From: Phoronis australis
Lineage: Eukaryota; Phoronida; Phoronidae
Reading direction: 5' to 3'
Length of the DNA: 60,969 nucleotides
NCBI GenBank assembly: GCA_002633005.1
Contig: NMRA01000627.1
Coordinates: forward strand, 154,561 to 215,529
Below, one piece after another: positions 11,738 to 21,894 of the stretch (the first letter of the stretch is position 1; the number at the start of each line of letters is the position of its first letter). The notes under the pieces were generated by a model that did no database searches, had not been told where the DNA came from, and worked only from the letters and a program-made list of their open reading frames with translations. The translations under genes and the position numbers were made by a program.

Positions 11738-11895
11738 AGCGCCACCTAAATTGACCACTTTAGGTCAGTAAGTAAGCCCTACTCTCATTGGATAGTATCT
11801 AGCTTATATACCTGTATGGTTTACACTAGTAAATGAAAAAGTATGTCCCATACTGAGAACAACTACCCGTATATCTGTTTCCATGGAAGCTGTTT
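11738..11895. repeat. Dispersed repeat also at 49565-49715
   Basis: GCGCCACCTA, TAAGCCCTACTCTCATTGGA and TATGGTTTACACTAGT appear in the same order and orientation in both places. No coding content. Confidence 0.7.
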
Positions 11896-12035
11896 AGCCC
11901 TTGATACCGTTCCATTTTCAGTATTTTATTGGCTGTTCTGTGTTTAGAACTATAAAACGAGTGTGTGTATGTTTATTCAAAATTTACGAACGCGCCAGTG
12001 AAACTCTCCAGGAAGGTCTCTAAGCGGTCATATTG

Positions 12036-12780
12036 CTATTGACGCACGGTTGTAGGCTGGTTGCACGAAGCAAGTGTAGCGATGGGACGACTGCTAGCCT
12101 GAAGGGTTTCACCTTCCCGTATCCAACCTAGGATAGTCGTCCGCTTGGAGGCAATGACCGTTTTGGTAGGAGGCAAATGTAGACCAGACTTAGGAAGGGC
12201 AAGAAATACCCGTAAGTAGCACATATGGCGTCTGGCCACCACAGTAAAGGTCGTCTACCAACTTGGTTGCGATGCCTTGTTCGAGATCACCAAGGCCACG
12301 GCAAGTAAGTTCTTCTTGTGCTGTTTCTGAACCTAGCATCCTCAGGGCATATCTGGCATAGACACGAATGTCCTGGAAGGGTGTTACCATGCCGCAATAC
12401 TTCATGGATTCACGAGACAAGGAAATGTGATTAAAAGTCACTCGTGAGGTCCGTCTTGGCTATGAATCGCCACTGTGTAATTCTGCGTAGAACCGATTCT
12501 ACACCAAGCATGAGTAATATTTGGGATTTGGCGTATCTTCCAACATCCGTAAAGGCTGTCACGAGCCGAAATCCACAGGTGGGCTTTTTGACCAGAAAGG
12601 ATGGGTTGAGATATTCAACTCTGCCTTTACCTCTTCAGGACGAACGAAGACACTGAGTGCTTCAAGATCGTGGAACTTCTCTTGAGGTCAAAGGAGTTTA
12701 GTCGGCGAGTACATATATAGACGACCTATGCGTTGGGGCGGCTGAATAAGACCCATGTTAGCAGAGCCAGCGGATCCATT
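12036..12780 (-). pseudogene. LTR-retrotransposon pol relic (reverse transcriptase)
   Basis: Translating the minus strand in shifting frames gives consecutive pieces of a Ty3/gypsy-like pol protein. First PPQRIGRL near 12740, then [13 protein letters not shown] (about 12620) and [29 protein letters not shown], the catalytic [11 protein letters not shown] (about 12240), then LPPTKTVIASKRTTILGW and LASCNQPTTVRQ. The DD of the RT active site is present. At least two frame changes and several stops mean no intact protein. No LTRs were recognised beside it. The RT assignment is firm; the clade is inferred. Confidence 0.8.
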
Positions 12781-13744
12781 GTAACCGGTAAAATTGGGGG
12801 TGAGAATAGTGGCAAAGGACTCATGGAACATTTCGAAATCCTTCTGAATGACACATGGTAAAACTAAGTGAAAATAGTGGACCTGAGATGAGGTAAACCA
12901 TGGTGAATCAAACGTAACCAAGTGAGCACTGCTAAGTTCTCTAAGGTCGGAGACATCTCTTCCTTGTCTGTCATCACCACGCCATGATGTAGAATGGTGT
13001 TGTCCGGACCGAGCAAATTGTCTTCGATGAATGACATGATCCGCAGATATGAACCTTCCAGGCGCTCGTCGTGTTGGCGGCGAATATCAGAAAAAACAAT
13101 GAAATCTCCTCCAGGTGTCTGAAAGCCGCAATGTCTTCTAATAGTTTGCCATATACCGGCAGGTGAGGTGGTCTATTTGACAATAGCGCAACGGGCAATC
13201 ACAGGAAAATGGTTGTAAAGTTGGCCTTAAATGAGGTTTATATATAAGTGCGTTAGTTTCTGACCCGCTGCGGTCCGCTGGTATATTGTTTATGTCGTCA
13301 ACTAAGCCCCTCAGGGGGAGTTTGGCTTTTTGTCACCCATGCGCCTATAATAATAAATGATGACTAGGCCTAGGTTACCATCTGTATTTTCATCGAACAA
13401 GAACAGGAGAGAAGTAACAAAAATATACGTACGAATAAAGTACGTAAGCAAATAATGGCTCATGGTGAAATTGCATCATACCACGGAAAAACACTGTTGG
13501 TGATCAAGCTCAATGGTGACTGCCCTCGAGGGCCACTCGACACCGAACCAATATCACTTTCTCTACGTGTGGCACAGGCACAGAAATGTAGTTGAAAGCG
13601 CACCTCCTCATCTTCGGCTTCGGGGTAGCTTGACTATCACGCAGGAAAAATCGTGACGTTTTCATTTTGCGTTCCGAAAGGAATCAAGGCCTGGGGCCTG
13701 TTTCAGGAACCTTTTTGGACGTACACCAAATCAGATTTGTGGTA
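12781..13744. other. No intact gene; probable further retroelement relic
   Basis: The minus strand has short frames that may continue the pol relic upstream, but none has a motif I can name. From 13200 onward nothing is recognised. Confidence 0.35.
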
Positions 13745-14590
13745 ATTATTTGCTTGGGATTCTCAATACATTTTACACAGGCTCAGCGAAAAAGTCAAAT
13801 CTACAAACTTACAAACAACACTCCCTGTCTACCGCTAAGCCAAATACCAATTACGCATTAAACAGCAGAATATTCTAAGCCCAACGTACTGAAATGATAG
13901 AGACACAGGCCTTGAAAACGGTGATTGTCGGACAGACAACGGCAAGAATTATCAATACCACAAAATTTTGTTGTTTTGTAACTCCAAGAAATCTTTCCCA
14001 TTCAACAGCAATTCTCAAATTGCGTTTTAGCCGCACACGATTATGTCCCGTTAAATGAAATTTCAAGTTTCGGGAAAGATTCGAAACATTTATGTGCAGA
14101 TACTACCTGAAATTGTACTAATGGTGCTTCTACTTAGAATTTTGACATTGACAGCTCTTTGTTGGTAATTGTCAACCTCAAAACTCGTTTGTGTTTTCAA
14201 TTGGAGGTACGCTAATTAATGTGTTTTCAAAAGCGTGCACTAGCCTTCCTGTGGATTATCCGGGGAATTATTTTTTGCCTACAAATATGGTTGAATGAGA
14301 CAGACTTTTTAAATAGATTTTATTGAAGCTAAAAAGAAACAAAACATTTTGTGTTTTAGTGATTATATGAGTTCAAAAAGACGTGTATGTAGTCGTGGTT
14401 TTGTGTGTCAAAACTTCGCTGCCGTTGTCCAGCTTGATTTAGAAACGATCAGCACATTGTACGTTATTGACCGTCTTGTGCTGTATGCACACTACGTTAT
14501 CTGCATTGCTGGTTGGTGTAAAACCATCAACACTCTGGGATCCCTTTATCAAATATCTTTTTAATTGATCACTTTTATCCATAAAAATTC

Positions 14591-14794
14591 ATGATTAAAC
14601 AATTAATACACAAAGTGGCGCCGAACGCAAAAAGTCGTAAAATACCTTTTCAACAAATAGTTGAGAATCTAATTCCTAAGGATGTTCAAGTGAGAGATAT
14701 TTGTTTTGAATATTGCAACAATTTCTGGATAAAAAATCACCAGACCGAAAACACGGACAAAAATAAACTTTATCCATCCTTACACGCTTTCTGA
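14591..14794 (+). other. Relic open frame conserved between array units
   Basis: A 67-residue plus-strand frame with the segment SRKIPFQQIVENLIPK is matched at about 42957-43093 (same frame, interrupted by a stop) and about 59808-59925 (degraded). A second conserved piece, LKELPSK near 14828, is matched at 43190. This may be an old exon or an unnamed element carried in every unit spacer. No family recognised; probably no longer functional. Confidence 0.25.
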
Positions 14795-15766
14795 ATTCTC
14801 CGCTACTAATAAAATACGTGCTCGTGCCCTCAAAGAATTACCCAGTAAGCAAAAGCCAAGCGCAGAATCAAAGGTCACAATTTCCATATCAAGGAAATGT
14901 GCTACGTCTATGTCTTGCCATACCAAATTAGGAGACGTGCTTCGCAGTGGGATAAAAATCGAGGAAGTGACCAGCAGTCGACATAATTTTTTGAATTTTG
15001 AAACTAAAGCGAAAATGCTTTGACATCAACAATTTTCAAACTCATCAAAATTTCTGTTGCAATAGCAAAGAACCACTTTGAATATTGTAGTTTAGCTTAC
15101 TTTGGGCGTTCTTTGCCACTTTGTTTAATTCATGACAAAAATGTCGCGTAACATTTTTTTATCACCTTACCGCTGCTTGTTTGAAGTGTGTGGTTTCAAC
15201 TTGAACATAAATTTCTGTAAAAAATCTAAAAAGTGATCAATTTATTGTTTTCGTCAGAGTGTTTAGAAATGTTGTGTCTCCGGCATATATTGTATCCTAA
15301 AATAACAGATGTATTACCTAATTAAATTCCTTTTTAAATGACCATCGAGGTTTATGCAGTCAATATCTCCGTTGCTCGAATGTAAAACAAAGACATGAAA
15401 AATTTGCACGGGCACGAACCATGAAATAAATGTGAATAATTTACAATGCGATCCACACTTGCACTAAAGTGAAGCCAATGTCTCAAACTGCTTCATGTAA
15501 TGGTTGTTAAAGATACAAGTTTGCCATACAATTGAAATCGACTGAAGTCAACCCAAGCATCTTGCATACTTTTGTTCATCAATGGCTTTTAAAAACTGTC
15601 GTGAGCAGCAATGGAAATTATAGTTGAAAATTCAAACAATATTTTTGGGGAAAATTTCAAGAAGCTTGAAAATTCAGTGGGTGTTTTGGGACGCAGTTGG
15701 AGATTTTGCGGGAATAAAATTTACCAGTGGAATATACAACACAAGTATTATATTCAAGCGCAGACG

Positions 15767-15772
15767 TTTATT
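15767..15772 (-). terminator. Poly(A) signal of gene 1
   Basis: AATAAA on the minus strand, about 110 bases past the stop codon. The same hexamer sits at the same distance in genes 2 and 4, and is mutated in gene 3. Confidence 0.7.
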
Positions 15773-15882
15773 TCAACAGTGAAATTTAAATGGTCATCAA
15801 TAGCACATAAATTTCATCAATGCTTTTTAAGAATTAATTGCGTACTTTTTAAGCCATGACTTAGGCGCCGTACTATTGTGAA

Positions 15883-15974
15883 TTAAAGTTCACATATGTA
15901 ACGTGCTTTGTCGCTGCACCCCTTGCTTTCCATGTTCTGGTTACTGGGATTGAAGACCGTGCAAGCGTTTCCGT
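15883..15974 (-). CDS. Gene 1 exon C: CTLD C-terminal half
   Basis: The acceptor CTCTTTTACAG precedes AC, completing a GAC codon. The exon encodes GNACTVFNPSNQ through KARYICEL and stops with TAA at 15883-15885. It supplies CTLD cysteines 4, 5 and 6. The WND signature usual between C4 and C5 is absent. Confidence 0.8.
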
Positions 15975-18778
15975 CTGTAAAAGAGCCAAAGGTCACGTGG
16001 TATGAATACTACAATAACACTCATAAGTTTGAGTTGCCGATTACTTACCTGAAAAGACCGATATCTCCTGGTGCTGGTGACAGAATATTCATTAGAACAA
16101 AATTTTAGCTCGAGCGTAGTTCTTTTGTTCTGCGTCAACCAATATTTTGAGTATAGTGGAACATTTGTGGTTATTCGCCTGAGCGACAATAACGGAAGTT
16201 TTATACAGACTTTCACTCGATTTACAGACGACGGATTTAGGGAGGCAATGTCCCACCTCTTTGGAAGGACCAAAAACAAAAGTGACCGACATGTCATTTG
16301 CATGTGTAACGTAAAAATAAACCTTCAGAAATTGTCATTCGCTCGCCCCAGCCCCTTCCCCCAATCCCATCATTCATACAACCTTGACCTGCAAAATATC
16401 CAGTTTAATACAGAATAGGTAATTAATTTATCCTGTCCTAAAAACTAAACAAGCTGAAACGCGAGATCGCCGCGTATGTTGATGTAAACTGGACGTGATT
16501 CATAAACGAGGACTTTTTCATTATTTCAATTTACAATGCTGTGGAAATGTATAGTTAGCTATTTAGCAATTTGTGATAAATGCAGAGCGAATTTCTTGTC
16601 GAACGACTAAACGAAAGGATACAACTAAAAGTACATACTCAATTCTGTTTATTTAAAAACGCAGCTTTATTTTAAAAGAACGATACTACTACCGTTGTTT
16701 GTTACACAGGGTTCGAATTAGATATTAAGCTACAAGGCCGACAACCTATAGGAGTCAAATTTTGAAATCAGGAAAATTTAAATTCTTACCAACAACACTC
16801 CACACCTCAACGTCGGTCCATTTAACATTATGTCCACAGCCGAGTGTTCCGTTGTAGGAGTGATGAAAGCAGTAGCCGTTAGACGGGAAGTACTTGTTGG
16901 GGCTGTTATATGAGTAGCTGCCATAGAAGAGCGTCAGATCGTGACCATTGCCAAAGGTTGGACCATATTTGTAGGTATCGTACAGAGCGTATTGTTGATA
17001 CCTGTACTGACTGTATTTGGCTGATGTACATCCCTGTCTACACAGCCGAAACACGAATGTGTTGCTGTCGGGCTTGTAACTCCCAACACTTGTCCAGGAG
17101 ACAGAGGCATAACCACCGAACGTGGTTCCACTCGTTGAATCTTTCCCAATAGAGATGGTTGGGCCCTTATTGTTGCATCTGCTGTGGAATACTGATCCGT
17201 TCATACCGTCACGTGATGCCCTGTACAGGAGCTTGAATGTCTTTCCCGGGAACCATTTTCTCAGCAAAGCTACGTTGTCTATAGTCAACAAATTTGAACT
17301 AAAAATGGCCCCCATGTCTGAAATTCAAACATATCATAGACGTATCATCACTGTTTCCAAGCTGACAATGCAATTTTTGTTATTGGCAGTACTCGAAGTA
17401 TTAGTTGGCACAATTTTTGTCACTTGAACAGGTAAAAAAGTATCCAAAATGAAACGTGAAACCTGAGGAGTTAATACACAAAACGTACCCAGAGTGGCAC
17501 ACATGAAGTAAGATCCCACGAGAAATTATTCCGCGTATCGACCGAGACCGAAGGTCGAGTGGGATATTACTTCATGTACGCCAATCGAGGTACGTTTTGT
17601 ATTTATCCTATGCGCTTCGAATTCCTAAGTTTCATACATTTTTGCGGCTGATATTTCAAATACTTCACCAAGACTGTTCACATGACGGATCACATCTTAT
17701 ATGTATAAACTTGCGCGTTAGGTTCCAAGTTTTCTTTTGTAAAAGAAACAGTTTTAAAAGTAACGATTTATTTCTTGGAAAGAGGTAGCAAAGATGAAAA
17801 CAACGGCAACTGAGCAGTTGACTTGTAACATCTCCCGGAAAAGTTAAAAAACAACATTATTTGATGTTTTAATTTCCTAGGAATCGGCGCCTGAGTTGCA
17901 AACGATATAGTATTCAGCAATTGAAAACTGAGACATAAGTGTCTTATAATTAACAGTTTTGTTCCAGATTTTAAGTTAAGGGCCTGGTTGCATGTCGAGT
18001 GTCAGTTGCAACTGTATTACTTTAAACTATCTTCGGAAAGTTTTATGATCGAACCGGATGAAGACGTCGAGTCGACATTGACCTACCTTTTGAACTTTCC
18101 ATGTCAGAGGTCGCTGTTGAAGTAGTGCGGAGGTGAATCCGGAAAAAGTTATTTCGTGGCCGTATTTCCATCGACAGATTCACCGCGCGTGGGATAATAT
18201 AAAGTATACAATTAAAAATAAATAAAAATTTGGCGTTTAACGCCATTGGAGTTGATACCTTTTCGCGTTCCTTTACCTGTATCCCATATGGCGTCGCCTT
18301 TTCTCAACGATCTTTGAGCAAGGAAGGATCTCAAACGATGAGAGTCCAAAGAAACTACGTGAGAATTGTCTTCAAGACATTTCCTTTTTGCGGTTTCCCA
18401 ATCCACTGAAACGTCGCTCAGTTTGAAACACGAATGTTCAAAGTAACGATATTGACTTGGGCAATATAGTTTACTCAGAATACGTTCGAAGGAGGACGAA
18501 GACATTTCGCGTTGACGTATGACATCCTGGAGTAACTCGGTAGCAATACGTCGTTCTTCACCGCTTTTGTTTCGCATTTCTTCAAGCTCCGTTTGAAAGT
18601 GAGTTATGGTTTTTAGAACAGTCGATTGGAAAATCCGGTTGCTTTTTTCTTCCTCTTTCAATAAAGAGATTACGGATTGTTCGAGAACAGATCTCTTCGC
18701 GGCAGCCGAAGTCGCGTGGAGAGGCGTGGCTTCGTGACATAGCACAACGATGACTATTAAGAGATTAACAGTGAACAT
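15883..18778 (-). CDS. Gene 1: secreted coiled-coil CTLD with inserted TLDc domain (three exons)
   Basis: Predicted 373-residue protein from exons 18277-18778, 16790-17317 and 15883-15974. Residues 1-22 form a signal peptide (MFTVNLLIVIVVLCHEA); 28-103 a polar heptad-like coiled coil; 106-167 the N-terminal half of a C-type lectin-like domain with C106, C117 and C134 and the pattern YCPSQYRYFEHSCFKL; 168-343 a TLDc domain (LLYRASRDG at 197-205, RCNNKGP at 214-220, FGGYASVSW at 234-242, ending KWTDVEVWSV); 344-373 the CTLD end with C348, C363, C371 and terminal YICEL. Both junctions are phase 1 and recreate an Asp codon. CTLDs bind ligands through the long loop region, which is missing here and replaced by TLDc. 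TLDc proteins such as OXR1 and NCOA7 are intracellular, so a secreted form is unusual. Function is inferred only as extracellular recognition or display. No lesion seen. Most similar to gene 3. Confidence 0.8.
16790..17317 (-). CDS. Gene 1 exon B: complete TLDc domain cassette
   Basis: 528 nt (176 codons), acceptor GAATTTCAG|AC and donor GTTG|GTAAGAAT, both phase 1. The in-frame ATG at 17315 is internal: gene 4 has Lys at that position. The exon could be skipped without shifting frame. Confidence 0.85.
17466..18245. mobile_element. TIR-element relative inserted in gene 1 intron 1
   Basis: Parts of this interval (17470-17610 and about 17950-18240) match segments of the element at 21895-23587: the TCCGCGTATCGACCGAGACC region and, inverted, the TTCAACAGCGACCTCTGACA region. 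Intron 1 of gene 1 (959 nt) is about 530 nt longer than in genes 3 and 4 (432 nt each), as an insertion predicts. No coding capacity. Confidence 0.55.
18277..18778 (-). CDS. Gene 1 exon A: signal peptide, coiled coil, CTLD N-half
   Basis: 502 nt from ATG at 18778 to donor ATACAG|GTAAAG. An in-frame TGA four codons upstream (CCATGAGTAGAAATG context) fixes this start. The coding part ends at IWDTG, the position of the WIGL strand in canonical CTLDs. Confidence 0.85.
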
Positions 18779-18903
18779 TTCTACTCATGGGTTTATCAAC
18801 AAGCACAGCTAGGCCGTTTCACAACACCAACGGGCAACAAATCGTCCTCAACTGTACTACGTCACTGGAGATTGTCAAAGTGACAGGAACCTACATGTAC
18901 CAT

Positions 18904-18912
18904 CCTTTTATA
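18904..18912 (-). promoter_or_regulatory. Putative TATA box of gene 1
   Basis: TATAAAAGG on the minus strand, about 130 bases upstream of the gene 1 start codon, next to the block AACGTTCAC that is conserved upstream of genes 2 and 3 and degenerate in gene 4. Transcription start not known. Confidence 0.4.
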
Positions 18913-19100
18913 ATGTGAACGTTTGTGATAAGGAAAATATCTCCCTCAAGGTGATATTTTTCTTCAGGCCCGTAACCAGGGGGACTCTCCCCACTGAAAA
19001 GGTCCAGCCTCAGCCCATCTGTTAGAGATAGGATATAGATGAACAACAACAAGAACAACAACAACAACAAAATTATTGCAGTTACCGGTACTACTAGTTA
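18913..19100. repeat. Upstream flank with (AAC)n microsatellite
   Basis: Contains an AAC-rich microsatellite (19042-19071) and, at about 18967-18985, a GCCCGTAACCAGGGGG word also seen inverted near 47580, likely the end of a dispersed short element. Confidence 0.45.
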
Positions 19101-19175
19101 TAATGGGGCTATTCGAAAAATTTACAATAACTAGAGGGCGCGCGTGTACTAGTGGTGATCGATTAAGCAGCCTCG
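19101..19175. repeat. Promoter-like repeat shared with 1355 and 21716
   Basis: TAATGGGGCTATTCGAAAAA and GTACTAGTGGTGAT match the starts of the 1355-2095 arm (same orientation) and 21640-21716 (inverted). Together with 21716 it brackets 19.1-21.7 kb by inverted ends. Confidence 0.6.
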
Positions 19176-19662
19176 ATTTCGCCAGCCCTTTAAATACATG
19201 GTGATATGGCTTGCAGCCGTGCCAACTGAATCTGAACTTGCGTGAAAAGGGTGCTTCTATGACAGGAAGTAAGCACGACCTTAAACAAAGGTAAGGTTTG
19301 TGATTATTTTAATGATTATTCCATGTTTTTTCTACTGGTACATGTTATTCGCCGATGTCGACTTCGCGGCAGTCGCCAGTAGGGTTAATCTTTGCTTGTT
19401 GTGAAGCGTGTTAAGATACTTGACGTCACTCGGGATCTTTTCGTACATCAAAGCATTATTATTGTTTGGAATGATTTCTAACAGGTTTATCAGTGACAGT
19501 TACATCAATTTATGCTGAATGTTTATGTTATCAACTCGATATTCGTCAGTGAGTTGAGATTACAATCCAAGCCCTATAGCAAAGGGTACGTCTTCCGGAA
19601 ATCTATTACACGTTGAAATAGGAAATCTATCATGTCTGTTTTCACGTGACCTTTGTTTTTAG

Positions 19663-19821
19663 GTTTGAGGGCTGCACCGTACCTGAATGGACAAAAATTA
19701 GTTTCTGCAGCTCAGCAAGATCTTAATTCCCATCCAGTGCAGATCTGTTGTCAAAGCCTAATTGCTGTATCAGAGACAACGAACAAAGCTTTTGAAAAGG
19801 AACAGCTATTTTCAAAGAAAG
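19663..19821 (+). CDS. Candidate orphan coding exon
   Basis: 159 nt with a good acceptor (CTTTGTTTTTAG|GT) and donor (AAAG|GTATGT), open throughout in one frame (AAPYLNGQKLVSAAQQDLN near the start, NKAFEKEQLFSKK at the end), symmetric phase. An upstream mini-exon with ATG at 19259 and donor CAAAG|GTAAGG at 19290/19291 would join in a frame that stops after about 20 more codons, so the model is unresolved. No family recognised. It sits between the inverted arms at 19101 and 21716. Confidence 0.3.
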
Positions 19822-20204
19822 GTATGTAAGTCGTTTTGTTAAATTTACTTATTCAGGTCCTTAAAGGGGGATTGGAATAGGGGGTTGGGGTTGTAAAATT
19901 TGGTGCAACTGAATGTGTGGAAGTTACAGGTAATGCATGTCTGGGGGAAAGAGCATGGTAAGGTAATTCTTAACCGTCATGAAGTTCCTTCAAGTTTATT
20001 TCATTAAACTGTTCTGCTATCAATTGTAAACACATAATAATATATTACATTTTCTAATTTTCAGTGACTGGATAGTCTTAACTCATGCCTTGAAATGTTG
20101 TAAGTCGTTTATAAATTCAAATGACTGCAATTTTTTGTGAAAATTGATTTTTTATGGTGAGTTACGATTTGTTATTACTGTTAAACAACAGAAAGATTAT
20201 CCAT
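19822..20204. other. No gene recognised
   Basis: Non-coding interval downstream of the candidate exon. Confidence 0.35.
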
Positions 20205-20985
20205 CATTTTAAGCGACCCAAGTCTTCATATCTTCTATTAGAAGAAAAATAAAAAGTCTGAGAAATGCTTCCCTCAGCCTTAGACTAGAAGTACATGTAT
20301 GCTTGACAGACCCATGAATATGTAATCGGAGTTTAAAATTGCTGAAAATATCAAAAATAAAAAGGCTTGAAAATGGGTAACAAAGGTTTGAAGTTGTCTC
20401 AAAAAATTGTATGTTTTGCAGACAAGTGATGCGTTTAAAGAATTGTTATGGTTACGAATGAAAAATAAAGACGCAGTTTTATGCAATACTTATTATAAAC
20501 ACCTTTGGTTTCTGAAAATAGTAATTATTTAATTTTATGCAAAATAGTAGAGCAGTCACCATATCATATTTTTGAAAAACAGGGGTAGCATTTTTGACCC
20601 AACCTGGAGTACTTAATTATTCATATTTCAATATTTATTCCGGGTTCAGTGACATTTTAAGGCCACTTCAAGCCGCAACATGACAAGCTTTGTTACTCCG
20701 TTCTCTTCCCACAGCACTTTCACACACCAGCAGTGATGCATGGCACAATGTACAAGTCAGTGGCCATGGAGACATGTGAATCGCAGCACTAAGTTACCAT
20801 AAGACAATGCGCCATTAGATTGTTTGTGTATGAAGAGAAATTATATCTGACTGCTACACAAGTAAGCCTCGTCGGTGAGGATGCCCTTTACTAGGCAATG
20901 AGTCATGTGTGGACAATAACTTATTTCCTTTCCTGGAAGAAACATGAGGGACTGAAGCTAAGGAAGACATAGTAACACTATAAAT
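20205..20985. repeat. Inverted copy of 10985-11735
   Basis: Reverse complement matches in order, including the GAAGACTTGGGT edge and the CTCATGTTTCTTCCAGGAAA block. Directly abuts the inverted copy of 1355-2095 near 20990, with none of the roughly 8.9 kb that separates the two arms at 2.1-11 kb. Confidence 0.75.
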
Positions 20986-21385
20986 ATTTATTCCAATGCA
21001 ATGTTGCAACATTTACTGAATTAAAGCTTATTCATGTTAATTCGGTAACTAATCTGGTAGTCCTGGGGGTGGGGTCCCTATAAAATAAGGAAACTCACTC
21101 ATCTAGAGAATTTCATTGGACACAGAATAGTTTTGAAGAGAATCTACTGTGAAAAAGTCACCCTTGACATCTGAGCGTCATTAACCTTACATCTCTTATA
21201 TTGGGCGCACTCCCACCCAGGACAATATGAATATGTGCTGCTAGCCTACCCGGCATCCGAGTCCCGGGTGAGTTTCCTAAATGAAACACTTAGTTCCACT
21301 CAATAAACCCGTTATTCAGTGGGGGTAACTGGTGGGGATAACATCACCGAACGATGTCGATAGAAACTGATTGCTAAAAACTTAC

Positions 21386-21611
21386 CAAGTAATGTTTTTT
21401 GTAGTCTCCCAATGGAAATGTAGAGAGTACACAAGGGGCTTCAGCATCCATATAGTTTTTGTCAGTTGGTTGACCCTTTTGACCGCAATTGTCTACGAAT
21501 GTAGTAACCTTAGATCTTTTGGGAATTTTTGGCTACCTGTCGAAGACTTGCACCACGTAAAATAGCAATAATAAGGCTTAGCGCGACAACGCATTTTGAA
21601 AATAATTCCAC
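21386..21611 (-). pseudogene. Inverted copy of the candidate exon at 1458-1693
   Basis: The same exon on the minus strand with its TTG|GTAAGTTT donor intact. The start codon is GTG instead of ATG, a TAG replaces a TGG early in the body frame, and the last codons before the donor (DYKKHYL) retain two bases missing from the 1458 copy. The two copies carry different damage, suggesting independent decay of one ancestral coding exon. Confidence 0.5.
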
Positions 21612-21894
21612 CTTTTACCAGTTGTTTACATGCAGACAGCGACGCATGCGCAATTCAATCACCACTAGTGCAGCAGTGACACCGCGTGGAGAATCGTTCG
21701 AATAGCCCCATTAAGTTTGAAGAATTTGCTTCTGATTTAAGCGCTTCGTATACTCATCGGGCCCTACATGGCCCCAGGGCCCAATTTCGCCCGAGTGGTG
21801 TTTTGCCTCTTGCAGACATTAGAGGAGGCTTGACATCATTAATTGGCATTGAACGTGAGTGGTTGCTTCACCGTTATCGTCGATATTATCGGTA

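Larger units (their letters stand above)
13745..15882. repeat. Array unit 1: downstream flank of gene 1
   Basis: The segment starting with AAATCTACAAACTTACAAACA recurs at about 40355, 50660 and 58795, and its later part recurs at about 28620-30130, 42410-44325, 52940-53635 and 59200-60350. It is the 3' spacer of each duplicated gene unit. Includes the relic frame at 14591. Confidence 0.75.

Noticed and set aside
15941-16303. 120-codon minus-strand frame upstream of gene 1 exon C
   Set aside because: It runs through intron 2; its frame does not fit exon C and it is not conserved as protein in the other copies.
16910-17152. Plus-strand frames opposite the TLDc exons (also 54566-54891 and 32136-32363)
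   Set aside because: Antisense shadows of the conserved TLDc coding sequence; not conserved as proteins.
16755-17315. The TLDc exon as a stand-alone gene starting at its ATG
   Set aside because: A good acceptor sits two bases upstream, a donor ends it, gene 4 has Lys in place of that Met, and phase fits the flanking exons in all four copies.
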